A DNA stretch of 64,000 nt from Maylandia zebra (taxonomy: Eukaryota; Chordata; Actinopteri; Cichliformes; Cichlidae), in the NCBI RefSeq assembly GCF_041146795.1, contig NC_135179.1, forward strand, positions 14,272,547 to 14,336,546. Reading direction: 5' to 3'. A program made the translations under genes and the position numbers. Numbering within the stretch: the first letter of the stretch is position 1; the number at the start of each line of letters is the position of its first letter. Below are positions 23,501-48,822 of the stretch, in pieces. The notes beneath the pieces were generated by a model, which was given only the letters and a program-made list of their open reading frames with translations, searched no databases and was not told the DNA's origin.

Positions 23501-26500
23501 TAAAAGCGCTTCTGTTGTTATGTGAAGCACAATGGTGTCAAATCAAACAAATGAAGATGATTTCGTGACAGCAGTGACTGGAGAAGCAGGAGGAATTGCT
23601 TCCTCACTGACATTAAATACGGCACTAGTGGTAAGTTAGAAAAGCTTTGTGGTGAAGTGTGCAGTCCAAATGAGCACAAAAGGCATTTGTGTAAATGCCA
23701 AACTGTGTACATCAAGGTTGAAAAATAAACTTTTATAATATTCATATGTAATGGTATGTTAATTAGCCATAAGCTTTCGCATACTCATGCTTATTAACAT
23801 AAAGATATACAGTAGGTCTGCTGTTATATGCAAGAGGAGTCTAAGCAGAAGGGCTCTACAAAACAACAATTACACTGACTTTGTGTATGAAGCCGCCATG
23901 CAAAACAGTGCTGCACATACCATCATGAGAGATGGAGGCCGTTTAGCCACGCGGCCCTGTTGAAGCCAAGTTCCACCGATAGTTTCTAAAATATGTTGGC
24001 AGCACTGAGTAATTAATCAATTACTTTCTGCTGCTCTATTACATACATTTTTTGGAGATGTGGGTGAGTTTTTAGTGAGTATCGGTGGGAGAATTTCAGA
24101 ACAAAAACTATGAGCAGCATTCCATCAGCCCATTCATTCATTCATGAGGGGGCTCAGCTCACCATATGGACCCTCTGACTGCTCAGCATAATGTGTACCA
24201 GGAATGTAAAACAGATATTTGAAAATCCCACTGAAGACGTGTCATTTTAAGTTTTTTTCATTGAAATAACCACATACAGTAAATGTTGGACTCATGAGTC
24301 CTATGTTAAGCAGCACTGAATAGGAAGAAGACATATTATCGATTTAAAACACATCTGTTAGTTTCAACAGTGATGACTGGGAATAATTTAAACAAGCCAT
24401 TTCACATTCAAATTGTGAGCTGCGCTGTTTGAACTCATCTTTGTTGAAAAACGAAAGCAAATCAAATTGGTGCTGGAATAAAGTAAACTGCTACTGTGTA
24501 AAGGTCAAGATAATGTCCATAGACAAAGCTTTTACATTTCCTAGTTGGACCAGGAGCTTTCTTTGCATAGTAATACACAGTAGAATTCCAATCAGTCTCT
24601 GACTTAAGACTCTCAATGTAATACTTCAGTTACATCTCCATTTACAACATCTTAATAATACCGTTTGTTATTTGGCAGTTAATAAGCTCATCTGATTCAA
24701 GTAATCTAATATGTTACACAGCAAGCTACTTGTTGAGCTTCTGTGTAATGACATGCAGGTGCATGTAAAACAAGTATGTAAAACAGAGTCCAACCCAAAT
24801 ACTGAGAACCAACATGCTGTACAACTCCGGGGGGGGGGGGCGAGAGTATGACTTTAGATTACCAATCAATAATAATGTTAGTGCAAGGCTAGTCATGAGA
24901 AGCCAGTGTGACCAGACAACCCTGCTTGTGAAAGGATGTAACACATTAAGTGTCACATTAGTATATATCAAAAAAATGATTGTCATTATTGATTAGAGTC
25001 CTAATACTTGAAAGAGGAAGTTAGATGCTTAGATTTTGTCACAACTGTGGAAAACAGGTTCTAAAAATACATCAGATAAGGCTGTCTGTACACTAACAGA
25101 AGCTTTCAGTTCTCTCTGTCTGTTTTTTTATTAAATAAATAAAGAACTCATTTGGGAGATTCCTTCATCAGGCTGGATCTACGGTAAAGAACGGCACGAA
25201 TGAGACTGGAGTTATGCTTTGGCTCATATTGTAAGGAAAAGCCAATCCAAAGCAGTCGAGGAAAATAAACAGAAGAATGCCAACCGCTGCCATTCATAAG
25301 TGTGGTGTTATGATGACACAAGGCAACACAAGAGAAAATATTGGCTCACCTGGGATTTGGGGTTTTCCAGAAGAATACAGGTTATGCACATGCACACAAC
25401 ATATGCAAACGACTAAAATAAATAAAGACATACTTATTTGAGAGTCAAACACGGTGTGGGCATCCTTTCTTTCCCTTTTTTAAATAATTCCTCACTATCG
25501 CCACATAAAGACTAGAGCAGAGTGTTCATTGGAGCATTTCTATTGCATCCCAGAATGCTTTTCATCTTTAAGTAGAGTCTGGTGCCTGTCTTGGGGGGTT
25601 GGGGGAGTGCTTCTCTGGTGTATGTGAGAATGCCTCTTTTCTTTTCTTTTCAGCTGCTGGTCTGTGGCTCTGTGGGCGATTTGACGCCAGACTTACAAAT
25701 CCATCATGTTAATGAGGAAGGAATAAACAAAACAAGGAATATTGACAATGAAACAAATACATTGACAGAGTCAAATAACCGAGGTATTTGTTTTTAACTT
25801 CTTTAAGACTAAATGGGGAGGTGGGGTGAGTTTAAATGTGTCTGAAGCCACAGCAATTATGACTGCAGGTCACAGAGAAGAAAGGGAAGCTTCTGAAATG
25901 AATAAAGAGTACTATGGTGGCAGAGACAGCCATGGCTAACAATCCTTTTCTGGTAGGTTTGCATAATGCCTTGGGTCAGGGAACAAGGGAGGGAAAGAGA
26001 GCAACAGTGGAGCAGTAGTGGAACAGAAAGACAAATAACAGTCAAAAACAGGAGAAATAGCATGATTAATAAATGCAAAAAAGGCAAAAAGCAAAGGACA
26101 GAGAGGGGTGAAAGTGGCAGCATGTGCGTCAGCGTGTGGACTGAGTGAGAGTTGTTCACACAGACGGAGAATGGGCCAGTGGCTTGCTCAGCACACAGGC
26201 ACACAGCTGCCCACTGACAGAATAGAGTTCTAATAGGGCCTTTTTTCTGCAACACAAAGACCTTGCAAATGTGTGCGTCTTAAGCACACACTGGAGTGCA
26301 GAGCAATCCCCTTTAAAAACCCACCGCCCTTAATTGCCTCCATATATTATGTTTCTAGTATGTCCAAAACAAGCCTACAGATGAACAATACCAGAGCTGT
26401 TGTTGAGCGCAATTGCAGTACACTAAGTACAAAAAGCGATCGCCAGGAACTGTGATGAAAATGTGTAAACTGCTTCCTTCGCAACGCGAGGAGTGTTTTC

Positions 26501-28327
26501 ACTTTTTTGGAAAAAGTCCTATGGATTGACTTGTTTCAATATGCCTGCTTAGCCAGTAGCAACATTTCCAAACGTGTTAGAAGTTAAATAAAACAGCCAA
26601 AGTAACATATAGAAGACAACAGATTGCTTTTGTTTTCTGGACCTTTGCGGACCTCTGGCACCAGGACAGATCACTTCCACCCTGCTCCTAGTCAGACATA
26701 ATGATTCGCAAGAGCAAACAGCACATTTGCAGATTCACAAACTTGTTCACACCAAGCTGAAAGATTCCAGCAATTGTTTATTTTGGAAATCAAGGCATTT
26801 TGTAGTGATCAAAATCTTCCCCAACCTGGAAAAGTAGATAAGAAGTACTCAGAACAGGTTACATCGAAGTCAAACCCGCATTTGTGAAACACCTCTATCA
26901 GCATGCCAATAGTCACTAGAGTTGACAGGTGATTAAATCTGCCCAAGCACTCTGCTTCACTTCCAATCTGAACATCAGCTAACCTTTGCAATTGCGAAGA
27001 CATTTCATTTTCTGCAAATATGCGTCCATTAACGTTTAGTTTACCAACCAACCTAGCCAGTCAAGGATGACCTCTTGCTTCTGTGTCCCTGTGAAAATTC
27101 CCAGATATTTCCAATTAATGTACCCTCATACCAAACCAGTTCTTCAGGGTATTGTGTTGATGGTGTCCACAAAGCTCAGCCAGCTGTGGTTAGAATCGGA
27201 AAGGGCAAAACATAAGCACCAAAACATAAGCGCCAACACTTCCTAACCCACAAAGGAAACAAAGATGACAAATAAGCAGTTTAGTGCTCTGCTGCCACTG
27301 TGCCCTATATTCAGAGTCCTCGTTTACAGTTTGAGCCTAAAACAAAACAGAGGCCTCATAGCTATGCCAGCGGATAACAAACCTAAATTATAATTGTTCT
27401 TATCAGCATCTTATCAGTTCTTATCATGTAGGTTTCAGTTTCATATATGCATAACATCATAGTCTTAGTTTATAATGCATTCATCTCTGTCACGTAGTCA
27501 TAAGAACAGTGTACATTTTGGTTGAACTTCAAGGATTCAGCCTTATATATTAGCTGATAAAACAGAATTGAAATTGAGGAAGAATAAAGTGGCCAATAGT
27601 TTCGGGCTCCTCAACCTAAAAAAAGTACCTACTCTGATGCTCAGGGAAAAAAAAAAAGCACAAGATTTAGTAATTTCAGATTCCTCTCTGAAAAGAGAAC
27701 AAAAACCTAAATGTGCAGTGGAGATTGGTGCGACTTGTGCAGCCAAGCCTTATGACTCAAAGCACTAAAGCTTCTCTTAACATCATCTCATGGGTTGTGG
27801 TGAGGAACTGTGTGTCAATGCTGCAAAGCAACCACACTGCCTCTCCACCTACAGGTACTGTGTAGTTTACAGCAGTCTCAGATTCACTGCATTGCCTGAC
27901 AGATGAAGGGGGAGTTTGCAGCCTCAAAGAGCTTGCTGCCTGCGTGAAGCCCCTAAATCTCAAAACGGGTTATTATGCGGGGACATTTATAGCAGCACCA
28001 GGTCGGTCATGTAGATTATTTTATATACATATATTTATTTAGAAGCTCCATATGAACTGAGTGCAGAACAATTAAGTTGCAGTCACCCAAAAAGAGTTTA
28101 ACACGCCACATTGTTATTTTTTATTTTTATATGAACAAAAAAGGTTTATACTCTTTTAAGAAATTCATCCCACAAAAAGCCATTTATGTTTTCTTAAAGT
28201 ACGTGTCCTTAAAGTAACCTAACAAGTTATATGGGGAAACCCAGCAAGAACAGAGTAAACTTCAGAGCAGTGAAAGAAACAAAGAAAAAGACGTTCAATG
28301 CATACAATTTAACTAGCGTGCTACTAC
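17534..28327 (-). other. fam53b: fam53b intron 1 (inferred)
   Basis: This stretch of almost 11 kb lies between the first coding exon and the likely promoter exon. It holds a hAT miniature element (20829-21054), short TG and GTT tracts near 19344-19440, and C/G homopolymers (for example near 24830). Nothing exon-like with splice sites was identified. Frames such as 25857-26255 lack motifs. Confidence 0.6.
20829..21054. mobile_element. Short hAT-type miniature element with near-perfect palindromic ends
   Basis: The ends are caggggtgggcaactccagg and its inverse cctggagttgcccacccctg, and the match continues to about 31 bp without a mismatch. The octamer ctatagat is duplicated on both sides (20821-20828 and 21055-21062). 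At 226 bp with no coding capacity, this is a non-autonomous hAT family common in fish. The intact ends and duplication suggest a fairly recent insertion. Confidence 0.93.
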
Positions 28328-28560
28328 CTGGCTAGCAGAGGCTCTTTCGAGGTTAGGTCATCTTCAACAAACGGAAAGCGAAAAAGAAAAAGTTTATCGC
28401 AGTTGCAGCCGCCAGTTCAGCGTCCTCAGCGTAGGACCAAGCAAGACTGCAAGCAGCTGAGAGCTGAGCTTCTCCCTTCAGCATTGATTGTAACAATATC
28501 CGCGTACACATGCAGTTCAAGTCAGCGGGGGGAGAGACGAGCAACAAGGTAACCGGTTAC
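28328..28560 (-). promoter_or_regulatory. fam53b: Likely fam53b promoter / non-coding exon 1
   Basis: The sequence is locally richer in CpG than its surroundings (gcggctgc, cagcgtcctcagcg and similar). On the minus strand it ends in a usable splice donor GCTAGCCAG|GTAGTA at 28328/28327. The human gene also has a non-coding first exon upstream of the coding ones. No TATA box was seen. The transcription start is not defined, and the assignment rests on position, composition and the donor. Confidence 0.4.
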
Positions 28561-30529
28561 CAAACTAATGCGGACACGGGGACACCGGGTTGTTGTGCAG
28601 TGTTCTCGTAAAGTTATAATTATTATCCAGCAACACTAAAAGTCTTTAATATGTCAACACACAAGGGGCGAAGTTTTATTCACCACTTGCACCCCCACCC
28701 TTTTCGAGTTGGTACGTTCCAGTGCCCTCGGGCATTTACAATACTCGTGGTCATTTTTTATTACTATGCAGCCCGTTTCATTGATGTTGAGTAGATAAAT
28801 GAGTGTTGACGAGTCAAAATAAGCAAAGATAAACAACTCAACTAAAAGTTGCTACCGGACCCATGCGTTTTGCCTAAAACAACGAGACGTGTCGTCACGT
28901 AATAACGTGAACCACGAGTAAATAAAGTTTATAATCGTCAATTAATGCCTTATTGCGCCCCAGTGTACCAGTGGTAGTCATTACTCAGTGCGAAAAGGTC
29001 TGAAATACTTGTTCGTCCACCTCTCGCCATGGAAAGTTCACCGTTACATGCTGAAGTAATTCAATCAATCCATAAAAATCCTATTAGGAGACCTTCAAAC
29101 GTGTTTCCAGGGAGATGGAGTGAAAAAACATAAATATTTGAAGTATCACACTTGAGAAGTTGAAATGAAAGCATGGTATTCGTGCTGGTAGTGCAGCCAG
29201 CGGGTTATGGCACAGAGTCTAAAACCTTATAGGTTAACATTATGAATGGAATAAAAGTGTAGCTTGAGCCATGTGCCAACCCAAAGGCTGTGAAAGCACT
29301 GATGAGGGTAAATCTGCTGCAGACTACAGCTGAGTTCAAACCAACACGTTTCTTGTCTAATTTTCCTTCATGATTGGGTGGCTGGAAGTAAAATATTTTT
29401 AAAGATGAAGGATGAATTAGCCCCCCCCCTATTCATTTAAACTGGTGTTAAACTTTTCTAACTCATAAGAGCTTCTTAACAACTTAAAAAAAATAGACAC
29501 AGAAAGATTAAATTTTGATAAAAGTAAAGGACAGCCTATTTAGCTGAAGCTCAATGAAGCACATTTCTCTTCATGGGAAAATCTCTGTGAGAGCTTCAAA
29601 TGTGGGCATAACATGCACATCCAGGATATCCAGAGCCTTGTAAATTTCCAGGCAGTAATTCTTGTAAAGCTTGCATGTGTTTACTCAACAGCATGCCTCA
29701 ACATCGACAGCTCCCATTTGGCCACTGTCTCAGCCTGCAATTAGGATCCAGGGTTTGGCAGTTATTAATGATGCCATTGAGAAAGGAAATGGCAGACAAG
29801 CTTTCCTCCCACTGAAGCCGTGGCCTCTTGCTTATTCATTATGCTAGCACCTCTTAATCACAGTACCCAGGACCCCCAAGTGCCACTTGCTTCCAGTTTA
29901 TCCAATTAGTTAGGGGCTTCTTTGCATAGTATGAAAGATGACTGTAATTAAGAACCTTGTTAGGCTGAACACTTGTTTTCTGAGTGTCAGGACTCATAAC
30001 GGGGTCACTGCAAAGCAACTTTAAAGGTCAAAAGATGATTTATGGAATAAGGAAAAACACTGAGTACAAGCTACTGCAGAGATGACATAATGCATTTTGC
30101 CCATAAGCTTATGATCACTAATCAAATCAAACACTGACTTGTCGTCTGGATGCCTTTCTGCTACAATCAGCTTTGACGAAGCTATATTTCCATTAAATAT
30201 TTTCCACTGGATTAAATAATGTTGTAACAGATGGAAAGACTTTGGATGGACATGCCATATCAAACTAAATTAGTTAACCAACCGTTTCAATGAAAACCTC
30301 TAATATAAACCTAACTGTGTATACATTGTGTGCCAACTTCGTTAACTCATTTAAGCAGTTAACATCATGCAATTCAGCACTTTTTAAAGTACAGACAAAC
30401 ATCAGTATTATTTGTATGTGCATTTCTGATCATAAACTTTTAAAATAAATATTTCTAAATTGGTGTTTAGTTAATATGCATTTAGTAATGAGGCTGATTG
30501 GAAATGAAAGGAAGCAAGAAAAAAAGAGG
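28561..30529. other. Intergenic DNA between fam53b and eef1akmt2
   Basis: Both neighbours are on the minus strand. 28561-29000 is promoter-proximal, with scattered CpG. 29570-29980 is a complex, homeodomain-motif-rich block that looks like a candidate enhancer. No coding exon or RNA gene was recognised. Confidence 0.55.
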
Positions 30530-30535
30530 TTTATT
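30530..30535 (-). terminator. eef1akmt2: eef1akmt2 poly(A) signal AATAAA
   Basis: The plus strand reads tttatt, which is AATAAA on the minus strand, about 126 bp beyond the eef1akmt2 stop codon. This implies a short 3' UTR. Confidence 0.6.
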
Positions 30536-30660
30536 TTAAGAAAAAAAAACACCCCACTCCATTGATCAACGTTGTTTCATTACACAGTCAAAAAAAAAAA
30601 AAGAGTTTTAAAGTGCAAAGATGTGACGATTTCCTGTGGTGATATCCTGTCTGACGTAAA

Positions 30661-43841
<13,181 letters not shown>

Positions 43842-46800
43842 AAAAAAATTTAAAAAAAAGCCACAGGATGTGTAAGGGACACAAATATGTGACACACCTT
43901 GAGAGGTGGGCATCGAAAGCAATCAAAGATGGGCAAATACAGACAAAAAAAAAAGTGCCAGTCCTGAAAGTGAAAGGCATGTGCAAGTGATGTCCAACTG
44001 TGTGTATTCTTGTCTTAGTCTGATCTCCATTTTAAGGGGAAACCTACTAGGCTTTGCAGGCTTAAACAGGTGCATCTCACTGGGTGAAAAGTCGTTTGTC
44101 TTTATGTTTTGTTTCAAAGTGGGCCGGTTTTGATATTTAAGTGTGGCGTTGTTGGATTTCAGGGCGAGCAGTGAAGATTTAAACATTATTCAGGCCAACT
44201 GGTTGGCTAAGAGATTAGCCCATGCTTTCTGTATGTTAAGTGTATATCTTTTTGTTTCAAATTTGGATCACTGACTTTAAGCACCCACTCTTACATTACC
44301 TCTTGCACTATTTTTGTTTTCTTGCTTTCTTCTACACAAACCAACTATGAGAATGAAGGGAAAATATTCTGCGGCCTTCAAACAATTTTCAGTGAAGTAG
44401 GCAAATGGTTGTTTACTTTTTAATTTTAAGAAAGAAATATATATGTAACTAGAATTTATTCAATGTGCACATTTTGTCTTTTCGATTTTCAACTTGTTAG
44501 TGTCTTTTCCATGTTTCACGGTCTTTAATTAACCGTACCGTTGCCTATTAAAATAATGATTAGATTTCAAACAAAATTTACTCTGCCACTTCTAGGATGG
44601 GTGCTTTTATATATATATATATTTTGTCAGATTAACAGTTGATCTTATTTGACTGACAGTGTCAATGTCTCGTTCTTCTAGGATAACACTGAAATTGTAT
44701 GCGCTTTGCTGCACTTAACAAAATTTTAGATTTCTTTAATAATGTGCTATACCAATGCTGACATGTTGTGCCACTTGAGTAGTCCTCTTTGACCACCCTG
44801 AGCCAAAATTAGCTCAGCTTATTTGCATTGTATGGGGTTCACAGGGCAAACAGTGTACTGTAGCTTTACTAACCAGATGCTTATGGTTCCCTTCTGCTGC
44901 TGCATCACACACAGAGAGCTGCCACTAAAAAAGAAAAATTGCATCCATCTGTACTTCATATAAAAACCTGGCTGCTGCTTCCACTTTACAGTGCTGGTTT
45001 TCTCAATACTACTGACCATGTTTGTGTTCATTTAACCACTTTGAGCTTACTTCTTACTAATATGTTCTTTATTAAAATCATAATGGAATTATGGCTGGCA
45101 CCCCTGTACAGTGTGAATTGCAACTTTGGGAACAGAGACTGAGCAATCACCTTCACGTTTTTGCATAGTTGAATGCAGACCTCATGTGTTGTGACCTGCC
45201 TGATTCAGTGTAAAGTATAAGGACCTGGTTTAATGTGATGAAAACATCATGACCTTGCTTCAGTGCCTTCCACTCAGGGCAGTTTCAGTCTGCACACAAA
45301 ACACATTCACAGACCTCTCTTTGGGGGGAAAAGTTGTATTTAAAAAAAAAAATACTGTGTTGTGTTTGCAATAATCAACTTCCACATTTTTTTTTGTTTT
45401 TCTTTTTTCATTTTTATTTTAATTGAGCCTTGCAGTTTAAAGCATGCATTTCCATAATGTCATGTTTTGTCTCCCTGAAACTGTCTTTTCTGCTTCCCAA
45501 AGATGTTTTTTCCCCCCCTCTTTTTACCTTTCCTGGTGGCTTCTGAGTGGATGTGTATCCTAATGTTGCAGCTGTGACTGCTTGCTTTATTATTTGAAAC
45601 TGGAAACATAAATGTAAAGTCAGAACGAATCTGTGTCACGACCTAGCAGCACCCAGGGCAAAGTTGGTGAGGTGACAAACAGCTTTTTAAACCTCTGGCC
45701 CGTTTGAGGACAGCCATAGTGAGAGTGGTGGGGGTTTTTTGGGGGGTGGGGGGTGTTCTCTAGACATTATTATATTAAGCATGGAATGGATGTTTGCACT
45801 GTTTGTGGAGGTTGTTTGACATAGTGAGGAGGTTGCACTCAATTTGGAAGAGATTTCAGGGTGGAGACACTTTGCCTTGTGAACAAGCTCTGCTTTATTT
45901 ACACAGCCTGTTTTATGTCTTTTTTTTCTTTTTCTTTTTTTTTTTTTGGCCTTGGAGGCATTTGATTTGCCCTGATGTGTAATGCCAATGCATCACTGGT
46001 CAGGAACTGGCACTCAGAAATGTTGCTGAATAATCACCCAGAGTAACACAATCATGCAATGTTAAAAGAAATGATAAAATCGACTTGTTAGGAGTGTTTC
46101 CTTTGAGTACTGGAATATAATAAGGAAATAAATAATGAATGTATAGTAAACACGGGGGGGGGGGGGTAGCATTTAAACTGAACTTACCGTATGAGCTTGT
46201 CTCAGTTGAGTGTTGTGGTATCGAGCAGCAGTTCTCAGTCTTGGTCCTCACTCTTGATCCTGGTCTTCAAGCCCTAGAAAATTTGTTTTGTTTTTTAAAA
46301 ACAAAAATCCCTTCTGCCATCCTATCATGACCAGATGGTCAGATAGGAAACCAAAAGGACAGAAGACCACTGGTGTAAAGAGTGCGAGACCTAACATTGT
46401 TAGGATTGTATACCTTTTAAGCTCCAATACACTCATGTACTTACTGTATAGGATGACCTTTCACTTCCTCTGCCCCCAAGTGGTTCATTGCAACATAAAC
46501 ACCTCCCCAAAGCACAAAGTCCAGAGCGCAGATGAGATCTTCTTGGCTTTTATCTGGATTTGTGTACTTGACAATAGCTGACCAAGGACTTGCTTAGATG
46601 AGCACAGAGAATAAGGTTCTTGAACTGGGAGGGTAATAAATGAGACATGCATATGTGATATAATGCCTCTTTGTTTTGTTATTGCGATGAACAGTCTTCA
46701 TTGAATGCTTTAAAGTTTCCATTTTTCAAAGACATTAACATGTAAGTGGGTGTAAATCCTCATACGTGCATTTTATTTGGATGCATTGTCTTTATAATGT

Positions 46801-47200
46801 AAAGAAAACTTTGTGCTTAGAAGAGTTTGGGATTTCCTGGGAAGAAAAAAAAAGCTAGTCATAGATTTTAATTTTATTATTATTTTTGCATGTGAAAAAT
46901 GAATTGGGGAATCATTAATTATTGTGGAATATAAAAATCTGCTTTGATGATAGGAGCTTCTCACCAATATCGTCACTAGTTTCACGCTGGGAACTGTTGA
47001 TCAAGCTGTCATGCATTACTGCAGACTGCTTGCTGCAGTATTTTTTTACGATGACATCATCCTTTCGTCCCTTTTTAGGGGGGAATACCACGTGGTTGAT
47101 TGCCAGAGATGCAACATATTGCGATGCATAAATTATAAAACAAACACATTTTACTCTGACTAACTAAGCCTAGCGACTAAAAGAACGGGCGCTCTAATGG
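43842..47200 (+). other. abraxas2: abraxas2 3' UTR and intergenic DNA
   Basis: No coding exon is visible. The abraxas2 transcript must end here. Candidate poly(A) signals are ATTAAA at 44547-44552 and AATAAA at 46127-46132, with no way to choose between them from sequence. The region contains T-, A- and G-homopolymers (for example at 46154-46167), which generate spurious frames. The two genes are in tandem on the plus strand. Confidence 0.6.
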
Positions 47201-47279
47201 CTCTTTTCGTTATTTCTGTGATATTCGAGTCTGTTTTGCTTTGACTGAGCCTTTTAACAATTGGAATGAGAGACGTAGA

Positions 47280-47460
47280 ATGTGATTGGTCCGTGTCAAG
47301 GGATACACATGTGTCAACCAATCGGCTTGCTCAGCAGATTCGGGTGGTAAATCCTGATCCTGCCTCTGACTGTAACACGGCCCAGAGCGCTCTGCTCTCC
47401 CTCGTAGTGTATTTTTAAGCCCTGCCTCGGTTGCTTCCCTTCCCTGTGCCGCCATTAAAG
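47280..47460 (+). promoter_or_regulatory. zranb1: zranb1 promoter (paired CCAAT boxes, YY1-like core)
   Basis: An inverted CCAAT (ATTGG, 47285-47289) and a direct CCAAT (47318-47322) lie about 33 bp apart. They are followed by a GCCGCCAT YY1-type core at 47448-47455 in a CpG-containing, TATA-less stretch. The placement upstream of the inferred first exon suggests a housekeeping-type promoter. The minus-strand frame starting MAAQG at 47455 is a by-product of this motif. Confidence 0.6.
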
Positions 47461-47928
47461 TCCGTCCGCTTGGTGTTTGTGGAAAACGGGAAAATGATTT
47501 AAAAACTCAGAAGAGACAGGCCGAGGGACGGGACCTGGGGAGGGGGGAGGGAGGGTTCTTGCTACGCGGTATGTGTGGACTGTCAACTGCCAAGTAAACG
47601 GCGCCCCCAAAAGAAGTAAATATGCGGCTAGTTTCGTCCAAGTGAGAGGAGCCTGAGTTCGGAGTGGAGTTGGTTTCTCCGACCGGGGGTGGGGTGGGGG
47701 GAGAAACTCCATTGGTTTTGGCTGCACCGGGCGTGGGGAGGGGGGACCGAGGAGTGTAAACACAGCAAAGCAAAAGGTGAGGGTTACAGCGTTAAGACAC
47801 CTTCTCGTAGAGTTGATAAGGGCCTCTCAGACGGTTACGAGCAAAACATAATCCCGTAACGTTAGCGAGCCGCAGCCAGCTAGCTTGGCCATAAATCCTG
47901 GATGGCAACCGAGCGGTTGTTATGGAAG
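47461..47928 (+). other. zranb1: zranb1 exon 1 (5' UTR, inferred)
   Basis: A GC-rich stretch ends in a strong donor TATGGAAG|GTAAGT at 47928/47929. The 5' boundary is not known. It contains ATGs at 47902 and 47922. The second is in frame with the zranb1 coding sequence once spliced to 48823. The exon is inferred from donor, composition and position. Confidence 0.6.
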
Positions 47929-48822
47929 GTAAGTGACAGCTAGCTGGTTCCGTTAAGACACGACACAGCCGTACAGTGTCATTTGTTAGTTTACCACTAC
48001 TGGCTGTAAATCACACTAGTCAAATGCTTATTTAAATAAATTCAAGTATATTATAGCGGAGTGTCTTGACAGTTTTGCTAGTTGCTTGTGAGTACCAAAG
48101 CTACTTGACACAGTTGTTTTCAGAACATGCAGCTCACAAAAAAAATGTTGAATTTCTCACTGTGTGTTGGTAAACTTGGGAGGCGTGGCGTAAACAGTAA
48201 CGGGACTACAGACCTGCCCTGTCGGAGCCAGCCTTATCTTTTATTTTGGTGTTCATGGTTCAGAATACAGCGTGGGACACATACAGTTGGATCATTTAAG
48301 GTCTTAATTAGCTTTACGGCGAATTTTCTTTCTGTGCATAAGTCTCTTAACCAGTCACGCGCCTCCCTGCTGGGCGTCAGGTTTCATCTGTCCTTGTCTC
48401 TTATTACCTTGCCTGGTTGTTGTAGGGCGCATGTGCCTGGTGTATATAACTTAACTGTATGTGTTTATAGTCAGTGTTGCACTCTAGGCTGCAGTTTTGC
48501 CCTTGCACTTTGTTTTTGTGGGTCTCTAAACAATAGTTTGGTTATTACTACAAATTAATACCAGATCAAGAGTGGGCATATCTGTTTATTAAAATTTTGT
48601 TTGCCAGTCAATAATTTGAATACACAGGTGGCTGTAAATAAGTAGGCTTTGTTTGGGACATTTGGCAGTGTATTTTGCTCATTTAAACCGAGAAACAAGC
48701 TAATTTTTAATCCCTTTACCTTCTTGAAGTGTTTGCCTTTGATTAATAAGATACTGTGGTTTGTCTTTTTTGTTATTTATTTAACATATCTGTTTGGGTT
48801 TTTTCCCCCCTTTAAACCTTAG

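Noticed and set aside
47210..47773. Minus-strand frames at the zranb1 promoter, one starting MAAQGREAT
   Set aside because: GC-rich promoter DNA gives long chance frames, and there are no splice sites or motifs. A divergent promoter transcript cannot be excluded but is not supported.
48127..48558. 143-codon plus-strand frame in zranb1 intron 1
   Set aside because: It lies between a strong donor (47928) and the acceptor at 48822, has no recognisable domain, and its composition looks like ordinary intron.
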